Below the pieces are notes generated by a model that was not told the DNA's origin, did no database searches, and worked only from the letters and a program-made list of their open reading frames with translations. Shown piece by piece: positions 43,953 to 52,137 of a stretch of DNA of 64,000 nucleotides. Source of the stretch: DASRHK01 sp963776465 (GTDB taxonomy: Bacteria; Pseudomonadota; Gammaproteobacteria; Nevskiales; Nevskiaceae); the NCBI GenBank assembly GCA_963776465.1, contig CAVZMV010000002.1, positions 2,480,001 to 2,544,000 of the forward strand, in the 5' to 3' direction. The number at the start of each line of letters is the position of its first letter. Within the stretch, counting starts at the first letter, position 1. The position numbers were made by a program, and so were the translations under genes.

Positions 43953-44801
43953 GTGCGCACCGTGCACGCGATCGGCGAGCTGCGCTCGCAGGTCGCGGCC
44001 TGGCGCAGGGCAGGGCAGCGCGTGGCCTTCGTGCCGACCATGGGCAACCTGCACCGCGGTCACGTCGAGCTGGTGCGCCGCGCGCGCGAGCTGGCGCCGC
44101 GCGTCGTCGCCAGCGTGTTCGTCAACCCGCTGCAGTTCGGCCCGAACGAGGACTTCGACCGCTATCCGCGCAGCCTGCCGGAGGATCAGCAGAAGCTCGC
44201 TGACGCCGGCTGCGACCTGCTGTTCGCCCCCAGCGCGCGCGAGATCTATCCGCACGGCATCGACCAGCTGAGCCGGATCACGGTGCCCGGGCTATCGACC
44301 GTGCTGTGCGGGCACTTCCGCCCGGGGCATTTCGACGGCGTCGCGACGGTGGTGAACCTCCTGTTCAACGTCGTGCAGCCCGACGTCGCGCTGTTCGGCG
44401 AGAAGGACTACCAGCAGCTGCTGGTGATCCGTCGAATGACCTCGGATCTGCACCTGCCCATAGAGATCGTCGGCGTGGCGACGCAGCGCGAGCCCGATGG
44501 CCTGGCGCTGTCGTCGCGCAACCAGTACCTGTCGGCCGACGAACGCGAGAAGGCGCCGGTCCTGTTCAGCGTCCTCACGCAGATCGGCGCACAGCTGCGG
44601 GAAGGCCGGCGCGACTTCACCGCGATGGTGGCGGACGGCACCGACCAGCTGCGGGACGCCCGTTTCGCGCCGCAGTATCTGGAGATCCGCGCGAAGGACT
44701 TGTCAGAGCCGGCTGAGAACACTCGGGAATTCGTAGTCATCGCCGCGGCGTTCCTGGGCCCGACGCGGCTGATCGACAACCTGCAGGTTTCCGTGGTCTA
44801 A
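43953..44801 (+). CDS. panC: Pantoate-beta-alanine ligase (pantothenate synthetase)
   Basis: Joins pantoate and beta-alanine with ATP. From GTG 43953, one base after the panB stop, the product is 282 residues, as in E. coli (283), and starts MRTVHAIGELR. An upstream GTG at 43920 would overlap panB. Motifs: FVPTMGNLHRGHVELV with the class I HxGH site, VNPLQFGPNEDFDRYPR, FRPGHFDGVATVV, GEKDYQQLL and the KMSKS-like loop GLALSSRNQYLS. It is coupled to panB, while panD has its own promoter downstream. Confidence 0.95.
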   Translation: MRTVHAIGELRSQVAAWRRAGQRVAFVPTMGNLHRGHVELVRRARELAPRVVASVFVNPLQFGPNEDFDRYPRSLPEDQQKLADAGCDLLFAPSAREIYPHGIDQLSRITVPGLSTVLCGHFRPGHFDGVATVVNLLFNVVQPDVALFGEKDYQQLLVIRRMTSDLHLPIEIVGVATQREPDGLALSSRNQYLSADEREKAPVLFSVLTQIGAQLREGRRDFTAMVADGTDQLRDARFAPQYLEIRAKDLSEPAENTREFVVIAAAFLGPTRLIDNLQVSVV

Positions 44802-44809
44802 AAATATGG

Positions 44810-44838
44810 TTGCGACGGCAGGATCGGGTCGGTACACT
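44810..44838 (+). promoter_or_regulatory. Sigma70-type promoter of panD
   Basis: TTGCGA (44810-44815), a 17-base spacer and TACACT (44833-44838), directly after the panC stop. Predicted start near 44845 gives a leader of about 135 bases before panD that contains two tandem hairpins. Confidence 0.65.
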
Positions 44839-44877
44839 TTGAGCCGTCGCTTCGCGACAGTAGAGTCAAAGCTTCTC

Positions 44878-44904
44878 CGGGCGTATGTCTTAGTGGGCCG
44901 CCCG
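44878..44904 (+). ncRNA. panD leader hairpin 1 (candidate cis-regulatory RNA)
   Basis: Outer stem CGGGCG/CGCCCG, a 3-base 5' bulge TAT, inner stem GTC/GGC (one G-T wobble) and loop TTAGTG. The same structure repeats 49 bases downstream with a base change that keeps the inner stem paired. Tandem hairpins with bulged A residues upstream of pan genes have been described as the pan RNA motif; I cannot verify that this is a member. Confidence 0.55.
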
Positions 44905-44927
44905 CCGACTAAAACTTCAGGGACGAA

Positions 44928-44952
44928 GGGCGCATGCCTTAGTGGGCCGCCC
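44928..44952 (+). ncRNA. panD leader hairpin 2 (candidate cis-regulatory RNA)
   Basis: Outer stem GGGCG/CGCCC, 5' bulge CAT, inner stem GCC/GGC and loop TTAGTG. Relative to hairpin 1 the sequence is the same except U-to-C changes in the bulge and inner stem; the latter turns a G-U pair into G-C. It ends 26 bases before the panD ATG, so it could affect ribosome access. Confidence 0.55.
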
Positions 44953-44978
44953 CAGTCCAAATGCCTCGAGAGATCCCC

Positions 44979-45359
44979 ATGCAACTGACTCTTTTGAAGT
45001 CCAAGCTGCACCGCGCTTGCGTCACCCACGCCGAGCTCGACTATGACGGCTCCTGCGCCATCGATTCCCGGCTGCTGGACGCCGCCGGAATCCTGGAGTT
45101 CGAGCAGATCCAGATCTGGAACGTCGCCAACGGCGAGCGCTTCACCACCTACGCGATCAAGGCCGAGCCCGGCTCGGGCATCATTTCGGTCAACGGCGCA
45201 GCGGCCCACAAGGCTCGCGTCGGCGACCGGGTGATCATCGCCACGTTCACGCAGATGGAGGCGGCTGCCGCCAGGGTCTTCAAGCCGCGGCTGATCTATC
45301 TCGACGAGCGCAACCGCATCGTGCGCACTGCCAACACCATCCCGGTCCAGGCTGCATGA
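44979..45359 (+). CDS. panD: Aspartate 1-decarboxylase proenzyme
   Basis: Pyruvoyl enzyme that makes beta-alanine for PanC. The 126-residue proenzyme from ATG 44979 has the self-cleavage site Gly24-Ser25 in DYDGSCAID, Lys9 in LLKSKLHRA and the NGAAAHKARVGD motif. An upstream in-frame ATG at 44961 would add six residues. It is the last pantothenate gene here, separated from panC by 177 bases with its own promoter and a structured leader, suggesting that beta-alanine supply is regulated separately. Confidence 0.95.
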   Translation: MQLTLLKSKLHRACVTHAELDYDGSCAIDSRLLDAAGILEFEQIQIWNVANGERFTTYAIKAEPGSGIISVNGAAAHKARVGDRVIIATFTQMEAAAARVFKPRLIYLDERNRIVRTANTIPVQAA

Positions 45360-45372
45360 AGGCCGCGCGGGC

Positions 45373-45996
45373 GTGAGCCGCGTCCGCGCCTGGTTCCCAA
45401 CGCTGATCTACAGCGCCCCGCTGCAGGCGCGGGGCGCCCGCGCGTTGAACCGGGAGCTTGCGGACGATTGCCGGAAAATCCGGGAGCAGGACGCAGCCGG
45501 CCGTCGATGGTCCACGAAGAACTACCCGAACGGCTACACCAGCTACGGCAGCCTGGATCGCCTGCACCGCATGTCGTCGACGTTCGAGCAGCTGCGGGCG
45601 CTGATCGATCCTCACGTGCGTGCATACGCCAGAGCGCTGCACTGGGAGCTTCGCCGCGGAGCCCGCCTGGAGATGACCGACTGCTGGGCCAACATCATGC
45701 AAGCCGGCACAGCCCACGGGTTCCACCTGCATCCGCAGTCTGCCGTCAGCGGCACGTATTACGTGCTGACGCCGGCCGGTAGCCCCGGACTGAAGTTCGA
45801 GGACCCGCGCCTGTCGCGCATGATGGCGGCGCCAATGCGACGCGCGACCGCGCCGGTCGAGCTGCGGCCGCACATCGAGTATCCGGTGCGCGCGGGGCAG
45901 GTGCTGTTGTTCGAGAGCTGGCTGCGCCACGAGGTTGCGCAGAGCACTGCGCGCGCGGAGCGCATCAGCGTCAGCTTCAACTACCACTTCATCTAG
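45373..45996 (+). CDS. Putative 2OG-Fe(II) oxygenase (TIGR02466-like)
   Basis: A 207-residue double-stranded beta-helix protein of a family found in marine and other proteobacteria. It opens VRAWFPTLIYSAPLQ, has the candidate iron site in MQAGTAHGFHLHPQSAVSGTYYV and, near the end, FESWLRHEVAQSTARAERISVSFNYHF with a distal His and the 2-oxoglutarate-binding Arg. The HxD pair is unclear: the first His is followed by H-P rather than x-D, so metal ligation may differ. GTG start at 45373, 13 bases after panD. Substrate unknown. Confidence 0.75.
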   Translation: MSRVRAWFPTLIYSAPLQARGARALNRELADDCRKIREQDAAGRRWSTKNYPNGYTSYGSLDRLHRMSSTFEQLRALIDPHVRAYARALHWELRRGARLEMTDCWANIMQAGTAHGFHLHPQSAVSGTYYVLTPAGSPGLKFEDPRLSRMMAAPMRRATAPVELRPHIEYPVRAGQVLLFESWLRHEVAQSTARAERISVSFNYHFI

Positions 45997-46012
45997 AAAC
46001 ATCCTGCCGACC

Positions 46013-47656
46013 ATGAGCACGGTGACGAAGAAGACCAGGGGCGCTGCATGGCGCGCGCTGAAGAGCCATGCGCGCGCACTGTCGCCGACGCCGCTGCGCG
46101 AGCTGTTCGCTACGGACGCCAGGCGGGCGCAGCAGCTCAGCGCCGAGGCTTGCGGCATTTACCTGGACTATTCCAAGCAGCGCGTCACGCCGGAGACGCT
46201 GCGCCTGCTGGCCGACCTGGCCGACGCCTGCGGGCTAGAGCGATGGCGGGAGAAGCTGTTCGCGGGCAAGGCTGTCAACAACACCGAGCAGCGGCCGGCG
46301 CTGCACATGGCGCTGCGCAACCTGTCGGGCCCGAAGATGCTCGCGGGTGGCAAGGACGTGATGCCGTCGGTGCGCGGCGTCCTGCAGCGCATGTTCGAGT
46401 TCTCCGAGCGCGTGCGCAGCGGCGACTGGCGCGGCGCGGACGGCAAGCAGATCACCGACGTGGTCAACATCGGCATCGGCGGCTCGGACCTGGGGCCGCG
46501 GATGGTGTGCGACGCGTTGCGACCCTACGCCGATGGTCCGCGCACGCACTTCATCTCCAACGTCGACGGGCAGCCGCTCAGCGCGCTGCTGCAGTCGCTG
46601 CAGCCGTCGAGCACCTTGTTCGTCGTCACCAGCAAGACGTTCACGACGCAGGAGACGCTGGCCAACGCGCGCGCCGCGCGCAGCTGGCTGATCGATACGT
46701 TGGGCGAGGACGCGATCGCTCCGCACTTCGCCGCGGTGTCGACCAATCTTGCCGAGACCAGCCGCTTCGGCATCCCCGAGAAGAACGTCTTCGAGTTCTG
46801 GGACTGGGTGGGCGGACGCTATTCGCTCTGGTCGGCGGTCGGCCTGTCGATCGTGCTGGCGATCGGCGAGAAGCATTTCCGCGCGCTGCTGTCGGGCGCG
46901 CACGCGATGGACGAGCACTTCCGCACCGCGGCGCCGGCGCAGAACCTTCCAGTGCTGCTCGGTCTGCTGGCCGTCTGGAACCGCAACTTCCTGGGCGCCG
47001 ACAGCCAGGTCGTCGCTGCCTACGTGCAGCGGCTCGAGAAGTTCGTGCCGTGGCTGCAGCAGCTGGAGATGGAATCCAACGGCAAGGGCGTCGACCGCCG
47101 CGGCGAGCCGCTGCGTCATCCCAGCACGCCGGTGCTGTGGGGCGACGTCGGCACCAACGCGCAGCACGCGTTCTTCCAGATGCTGCACCAGGGGACCGAC
47201 GTGCACCCGGTGGATTTCATCGTGTCCGTGGCGGCCGAGCATCCGCTCGTGGCGCAGCACCGGATGCTGCTCGCCAACGCGCTCGCCCAAAGCGCGGCGC
47301 TGATGCTCGGCAAGTCCGAGGATGCTGTGCGCGCCGAGCTCACCGCGCGCGGCATGAGCGGCGACGATCTGGAGGCGGCGATCCCGCACCGGGTGTTCAG
47401 CGGCAATCGACCGAGCAACACCTTGCTCGTCGAGCGGCTCGATCCGAAGCACCTGGGAAGCCTGCTCGCGCTCTACGAGCACCGCACGTTCGTGCAGAGC
47501 GTGCTGTGGAACGTCAACCCTTTTGACCAGTGGGGCGTGGAGCTGGGCAAGCAGCTCGCTACCGACGTGCTCGCCGCGCTGGACGCGGAGGGTGCCACCG
47601 GCAAGCTGGATGCCTCGACCCGTCGGCTGCTGGAGCGAATCAAGCCCGCGCTTTGA
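46013..47656 (+). CDS. pgi: Glucose-6-phosphate isomerase
   Basis: Interconverts glucose 6-phosphate and fructose 6-phosphate. ATG 46013 gives 547 residues, the enterobacterial-type length. Landmarks are GIGGSDLGPRMV (phosphate site), SKTFTTQET, the catalytic Glu in MESNGKGVDR, His in GTNAQHAFFQMLHQG and Lys in NPFDQWGVELGKQ. The upstream open frame to 45935 lies in the preceding gene. The last 17 bases overlap the convergent queG gene. Confidence 0.97.
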   Translation: MSTVTKKTRGAAWRALKSHARALSPTPLRELFATDARRAQQLSAEACGIYLDYSKQRVTPETLRLLADLADACGLERWREKLFAGKAVNNTEQRPALHMALRNLSGPKMLAGGKDVMPSVRGVLQRMFEFSERVRSGDWRGADGKQITDVVNIGIGGSDLGPRMVCDALRPYADGPRTHFISNVDGQPLSALLQSLQPSSTLFVVTSKTFTTQETLANARAARSWLIDTLGEDAIAPHFAAVSTNLAETSRFGIPEKNVFEFWDWVGGRYSLWSAVGLSIVLAIGEKHFRALLSGAHAMDEHFRTAAPAQNLPVLLGLLAVWNRNFLGADSQVVAAYVQRLEKFVPWLQQLEMESNGKGVDRRGEPLRHPSTPVLWGDVGTNAQHAFFQMLHQGTDVHPVDFIVSVAAEHPLVAQHRMLLANALAQSAALMLGKSEDAVRAELTARGMSGDDLEAAIPHRVFSGNRPSNTLLVERLDPKHLGSLLALYEHRTFVQSVLWNVNPFDQWGVELGKQLATDVLAALDAEGATGKLDASTRRLLERIKPAL

Positions 47657-48719
47657 TGCGCTGCTGATCCAGCGCCCAGGCAACGTGCTCGCGCACGAGC
47701 GCGCTGGGATGCTCGGCACGCGCCACCAGCGCGTCACGAACCTCCGGGCTCCCCGGTGCGTTGCCCAGCGCGACCGCGAGGTTGCGCAGCCAGCGCTCGT
47801 AGCCGGCGCGGCGCAGCGCCATCCCCTCGGTCTTCTGCAGCCATTGCGCTTCGGTCCATCCAAACAGCTCGACGAGCGCGGCCGCGTCCAGGCCGTGGCG
47901 CGGGGCGAAGTCCGGCTCGGTCGAAAGACGCGCGTACTTGTTCCACGGGCAGACCAGCTGGCAGTCGTCGCAGCCGAAGATGCGGTTGCCGATAGCCGCG
48001 CGCAGCTCCACCGGGATCGGGCCGTGATGCTCGATGGTGAGGTAGGAGATGCAGCGACGCGCGTCGAGCGAGTAGGGCGCGACGATTGCCTGCGTCGGGC
48101 ACACGTCGATGCACGCGCTGCAGGTGCCGCAGTGATTCCGCGGCGAGGCACCAGGCTCCGGCGCAAGCGGCAAGTCGGTGAAGATCTCCCCGAGGAAGAA
48201 CCAGGATCCCTCGCGGCGATTCAGCAACAGCGTGTTCTTGCCGATCCAGCCCAGGCGCGCGTTGCGCGCCAGCGCCTTCTCCAGCACCGGCGCGCTATCG
48301 GCGAACACGCGATAGCCGAGCGGTCCGGCAACACCATCGATTCGCGCAGCGAGCTTGCGCAGCCGCGAGCGCATGAGCTTGTGGTAGTCGCGTCCCAGCG
48401 CGTAGCGCGACACGTAGGCGCGCGTGCCGTCCGCAAGAGTTTCCTCGGCGCTTGCTGAGGCACCGCGGTAATTCATCCGCACCGAGATCACGCTAACCGT
48501 ATCGGGATGCAGTCGTGCGGGCTGCGCGCGCAGATCGACGCTGCGGCGCATGTAGGCCATGCCTCCCTCGAAGCCTGCATCGAGCCAGCGGCGCAGGTGC
48601 GCGAGATCGTCGTCGAGCGCGACGCGCGCCACGCCGGCGTCGGCAAAGCCGAGCTCGTGCGCCCAGGCTTTGATCCGGCCGGGCAGCGCGCTGGCGTCCT
48701 GGGAATGCAGAGGGGCCAC
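47640..48719 (-). CDS. queG: Epoxyqueuosine reductase
   Basis: Reduces epoxyqueuosine to queuosine in tRNA using cobalamin and two 4Fe-4S clusters. The 359-residue protein has the DUF1730 N-domain with DSAPVLEKALARNARLGWIGKNT, ferredoxin motifs CGTCSACIDVCP and CDDCQLVCPW, and a C-terminal HEAT-like segment (RDALVARAEHPSALVREHVAWAL). It is divergent from nnrD (15 bases between starts), as in many gammaproteobacteria, and convergent with pgi over a 17-base overlap. Confidence 0.96.
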   Translation of the reverse strand: MAPLHSQDASALPGRIKAWAHELGFADAGVARVALDDDLAHLRRWLDAGFEGGMAYMRRSVDLRAQPARLHPDTVSVISVRMNYRGASASAEETLADGTRAYVSRYALGRDYHKLMRSRLRKLAARIDGVAGPLGYRVFADSAPVLEKALARNARLGWIGKNTLLLNRREGSWFFLGEIFTDLPLAPEPGASPRNHCGTCSACIDVCPTQAIVAPYSLDARRCISYLTIEHHGPIPVELRAAIGNRIFGCDDCQLVCPWNKYARLSTEPDFAPRHGLDAAALVELFGWTEAQWLQKTEGMALRRAGYERWLRNLAVALGNAPGSPEVRDALVARAEHPSALVREHVAWALDQQRIKARA

Positions 48720-48734
48720 TTATACTTGGAGAAT

Positions 48735-50210
48735 ATGTCCGAACAGCCGCTGCGATTTTACGCGTCCGCCCAGGTGCGCGAGCTCGATCGGCGCGCGATC
48801 CAGGACTACAGCATCCCCGCTTACACGCTGATGCAGAGGGCGGCAGCCGTCGCCTGGAAGGTCCTGCGCGAGCGTTGGCCAGACGCGCGCGCGATCCACA
48901 TCCTCGTCGGCCCGGGCAACAACGGCGGCGATGGCTACGAGCTGGCGCGGCTGGCGAAGGCCGGTGGTAGCGACGTACGCGTCTGGCAGATCGGGCGGCC
49001 ACCTGCCGATGGCGCGGCAGGGCAGGCGGCGCAGGCTTGGCACAAGGACGGCGGCACGGCGGAATCCTTCGGCGGATCGCTGGACGGCGCGCAGGTCGTG
49101 GTCGATTCCATCCTGGGCATCGGCGTTGCACGCGCGCTGGAGGGGGATTACGCCGCGGCCGTTGCCGGGATCAACCGGCAACGCGCAGCGGGCGCAGGCG
49201 TTCTCGCCGTCGACGTGCCCACCGGCCTCGATGCCGACAGTGGCCGCGTGTGGGGCTCGGCAGTGCGCGCGGATGTGACCGCCACGTTCATCGGTCGCAA
49301 GCTGGGGCTGCATACCGGCGCCGGTCCCGATCACGCCGGGCAGGTGATCTTCGATTCGCTCGGCGTTCCCGACGCGGTGTACGAAACGGTCGCTGCGGTG
49401 GCGCAGGATCTGGGCATCGCCGAGCTGGGGCTCTGCCTTCCGGGGCGCGCACGCACCGCGCACAAGGGCAATCATGGCCACGTCCTGATCGTCGGCGGCG
49501 ACGAAGGCATGGGCGGCGCGGTGCTGATGGCGGCGCGCGCGGCGCTGCGTGTCGGCAGCGGCCTGGTGTCGATCGCGACGCACCCGGCGCAGGCCGCGGC
49601 CCTGATCGCGGCGCAACCCGAGCTCATGGGACGCGGCGTCAAGAATGCGAAGGACCTGGCGCCGCTGGTCAAGCGCGCGTCGGTGATCGCGCTGGGACCC
49701 GGTCTGGGGCAGAGCGAGTGGGGAAGGGAGCTGTGGTCGCACGTGCTCGCCAGCGATCGTCCGCTGGTCGTCGACGCGGACGGCCTGAACTGGCTCGCGC
49801 AGAACCAGCAGCGTCGCGACGACTGGATCCTGACGCCGCATCCCGGCGAAGCATCGCGGCTGCTGCACCTCGGCAAGGCCGAGGTGCAGTCCGATCGTCC
49901 GAAAATTGCTGCGGAGCTTCGCGAACGCTACGGCGGCGTCGCCGTGCTCAAGGGCGCCGGCACGCTAGTGCGCGGAGAACAGCTCGGCATTTGCGTGCAC
50001 GGCAATCCCGGCATGGCGGTGGGTGGGATGGGCGATGTCCTCACTGGCGTCATCGCCGGACTTCTCGCCCAGGGGTTGAGGCTGGAGTCGGCCGCGCGCT
50101 GCGGCGTGCTGCTGCATGCGCTCGCCGCCGATCGCGCGGCCGGGACCGCGGAGCGCGGGCTGCTGCCGAGCGACGTCATCGACGTGCTGCGCTCGTTCGT
50201 CAATCCGTGA
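48735..50210 (+). CDS. nnrD: Bifunctional NAD(P)H-hydrate epimerase / ADP-dependent NAD(P)H-hydrate dehydratase
   Basis: Repairs hydrated NAD(P)H. The 491-residue protein joins the YjeF-N epimerase (about 1-215, GPGNNGGDGYELARLA) to the ribokinase-like dehydratase (about 225-490, KGNHGHVLIVGGDEGMGGAVLMAARAAL, ALGPGLGQS, TPHPGEASRLL and NPGMAVGGMGDVLTGVIAGLL). ATG 48735 has GGAG just upstream. The frame to 48507 is the queG shadow. Its stop overlaps the tsaE start. Confidence 0.96.
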   Translation: MSEQPLRFYASAQVRELDRRAIQDYSIPAYTLMQRAAAVAWKVLRERWPDARAIHILVGPGNNGGDGYELARLAKAGGSDVRVWQIGRPPADGAAGQAAQAWHKDGGTAESFGGSLDGAQVVVDSILGIGVARALEGDYAAAVAGINRQRAAGAGVLAVDVPTGLDADSGRVWGSAVRADVTATFIGRKLGLHTGAGPDHAGQVIFDSLGVPDAVYETVAAVAQDLGIAELGLCLPGRARTAHKGNHGHVLIVGGDEGMGGAVLMAARAALRVGSGLVSIATHPAQAAALIAAQPELMGRGVKNAKDLAPLVKRASVIALGPGLGQSEWGRELWSHVLASDRPLVVDADGLNWLAQNQQRRDDWILTPHPGEASRLLHLGKAEVQSDRPKIAAELRERYGGVAVLKGAGTLVRGEQLGICVHGNPGMAVGGMGDVLTGVIAGLLAQGLRLESAARCGVLLHALAADRAAGTAERGLLPSDVIDVLRSFVNP

Positions 50211-50671
50211 AGCTCGCCGACGCTGCGGCGACAGAAGCGTTCGGCGGTGCGCTGGCCGCGGCGCTGAAGTCGCGCGAGGGCGTGGTCGTCTACCTGCGCG
50301 GCGAGCTCGGCGCCGGCAAGACGACGCTGGTGCGCGGACTGTTGCGCGCGCTCGGCGTCGCCGGCGCTATCCGCAGTCCGACCTACACACTGATCGAGCC
50401 TTATCGCGCGGGCGCGCGAGACGTGGTGCACCTGGACCTCTACCGCATCGCCGATCCGCTCGAGCTCACGAATCTCGGGCTCGGCGACTTCCCGGAGGAG
50501 CGGACCTGGTGGCTGGTCGAATGGCCCGATCGGGGAAGCGGCGTGCTGCCGCTCCCGGATGTCCAGATCCACTTGCAGCGGCAGGAAGAGGGCAGGGAAG
50601 TGCGCCTCGGTTCCAGCATTCCCGGCCTGCTGCAGGCGGTGAAACGCGGCCTCACCGGACAAGTTACATAA
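50207..50671 (+). CDS. tsaE: tRNA threonylcarbamoyladenosine biosynthesis ATPase TsaE
   Basis: P-loop ATPase needed with TsaB and TsaD to make t6A at position 37 of ANN-decoding tRNAs. The 154-residue protein has Walker A GELGAGKTTLVRGLLRALG (about 33-51), SPTYTLIEPY, the HLDLYRI motif and a C-terminal LVEWPDRG. GTG 50207 overlaps the nnrD stop, so the two are coupled, the classic nnrD-tsaE-amiC-mutL order. tsaB and tsaD are not in the window. Confidence 0.94.
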   Translation: MKLADAAATEAFGGALAAALKSREGVVVYLRGELGAGKTTLVRGLLRALGVAGAIRSPTYTLIEPYRAGARDVVHLDLYRIADPLELTNLGLGDFPEERTWWLVEWPDRGSGVLPLPDVQIHLQRQEEGREVRLGSSIPGLLQAVKRGLTGQVT

Positions 50672-50710
50672 AGAAGCCGCCCTTCGGCGTTGTTCCTGCT
50701 CACAAAATAG

Positions 50711-50739
50711 TTGCACGGCGGCAACAAGTGTCCTAGTCT
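50711..50739 (+). promoter_or_regulatory. Sigma70-type promoter of amiC
   Basis: TTGCAC (50711-50716), a 17-base spacer and TAGTCT (50734-50739), 32 bases before the amiC ATG. It would give amiC-mutL-miaA-hfq transcription independent of nnrD-tsaE. Confidence 0.55.
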
Positions 50740-50770
50740 GTAAGGCCTTAAGGGAGCTTTGGGGTAGGAC

Positions 50771-52099
50771 ATGCGGGGTCATTGGGGCTGGGTTTTCCTG
50801 CTGCTGACGGCGGCGGGACATGCCCAGGAACTGCGTGAGGTCCGTATCTGGGAAGGGCCGGAGGGCACCCGCGTGGTGCTGGATCTGGACGCCGCAGCCG
50901 CGTACGAGATGCAGACCCTGGGTGACCCGCAACGCGTGGTGATCGACCTCGCCGGCGTGAAGCGCGCCGCCGACATCGGCAGTTCACTGGAAGGTCGCGG
51001 GCTGGTGAAGCGCGTGCGCACCGCAGAGCACAACACCGATCTGCGCATCGTGCTGGACGTCGACGGACCGGTCAGCGCCAAGGGATTCGCGCTCGACCCC
51101 AACAGCGAGTACCGATATCGCGTCGTCATCGACCTTGCCTCGACGTCGACGGACTTCGCCGAAGCTGCATCGCCGGAGCCAGCGAAAGCCGAAACGTCGA
51201 AGCCCGAAGCCCCGAAGCCCGAAGCAGCAAGACCGGACGCAGCGAAGCTCGACGCGGGCATCGCGGAGGTCTCCAGGCCCGTGCCGCCTGCGGCATCGGT
51301 GCCGGCCGCGCGGATCAAGCCTACGATCATCGCCATCGACGCCGGTCACGGCGGCGAGGACCCGGGCGCCAAGGGGCGCCTCGGCACGCAGGAGAAGGAC
51401 ATCGCACTGTCGATCGCGCGCAAGCTCGCGCGCATGACCGACGCGCAGCCGGGCTTCAAGGCCGTGCTGATCCGCGACGGCGACTATTTCATCCCGTTGC
51501 GCGGCCGCATCAACAAGGCGCGTCAGGCGCAGGCCGATCTCTTCGTGTCGGTGCATTGCAACGCCAGCCCCAATCGCGAAGCGCACGGCTCGGCGGTGTA
51601 CGCGCTGTCTCCGCGCGGCGCGACCAACGAGCACGCGCGCTGGCTGGCTGGCAAGGAAAACGCCTCCGACCTGATCGGCGGCATCGAGCTGCAGGACAAG
51701 GACGACACGCTGGCCGCGGTGCTGTTCGACATCTCGCAGACCTCGGCGATGGAAGCGAGCATCGACGTCGGCAGCCGCGTGCTGGGCGCGCTGTCGGACG
51801 TCAACAACCTGATCAAGCCCGACGTGCAGCAGGCGGGCTTCGTGGTGCTGAAGTCGCCCGACATCCCGTCGATCCTGGTGGAAACCGCTTTCATCAGCAA
51901 CGTGCAGGAAGAGCGCCAGCTGTCGAACCCGGAGTACCAGGCGAAGATGGCTGCGTCGATCCTCGCCGGCATCAAGGGCTACTTCGAGACGTACCGGCCG
52001 CAGCCGTCGCAGATCGTCGCCGACAGCGGCGCCGAAGCGCCCGGCCTTGTCGAAGTCGGTTACCGCAAGCCCACAACGCGCGCGCGACGCAAGAAGTAG
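50771..52099 (+). CDS. amiC: N-acetylmuramoyl-L-alanine amidase with AMIN domain
   Basis: Cleaves peptide stems from peptidoglycan during septum splitting. The 442-residue protein has a signal peptide (GWVFLLLTAAGHAQ), an AMIN domain (about 20-120) for septal targeting, a low-complexity linker rich in KPEA repeats (about 135-175) and an Amidase_3 domain with IAIDAGHGGEDPGAKG, LFVSVHCNAS and SILVETAFISN carrying the zinc ligands and catalytic Glu. There is no LysM domain at the C-terminus, which ends in a basic tail. It could equally be called amiB by position next to mutL. Confidence 0.94.
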   Translation: MRGHWGWVFLLLTAAGHAQELREVRIWEGPEGTRVVLDLDAAAAYEMQTLGDPQRVVIDLAGVKRAADIGSSLEGRGLVKRVRTAEHNTDLRIVLDVDGPVSAKGFALDPNSEYRYRVVIDLASTSTDFAEAASPEPAKAETSKPEAPKPEAARPDAAKLDAGIAEVSRPVPPAASVPAARIKPTIIAIDAGHGGEDPGAKGRLGTQEKDIALSIARKLARMTDAQPGFKAVLIRDGDYFIPLRGRINKARQAQADLFVSVHCNASPNREAHGSAVYALSPRGATNEHARWLAGKENASDLIGGIELQDKDDTLAAVLFDISQTSAMEASIDVGSRVLGALSDVNNLIKPDVQQAGFVVLKSPDIPSILVETAFISNVQEERQLSNPEYQAKMAASILAGIKGYFETYRPQPSQIVADSGAEAPGLVEVGYRKPTTRARRKK

Positions 52100-52137
52100 C
52101 CAGCGGTCGCGGTGGGTGCCTCGGCTAAAGTAGAGGC

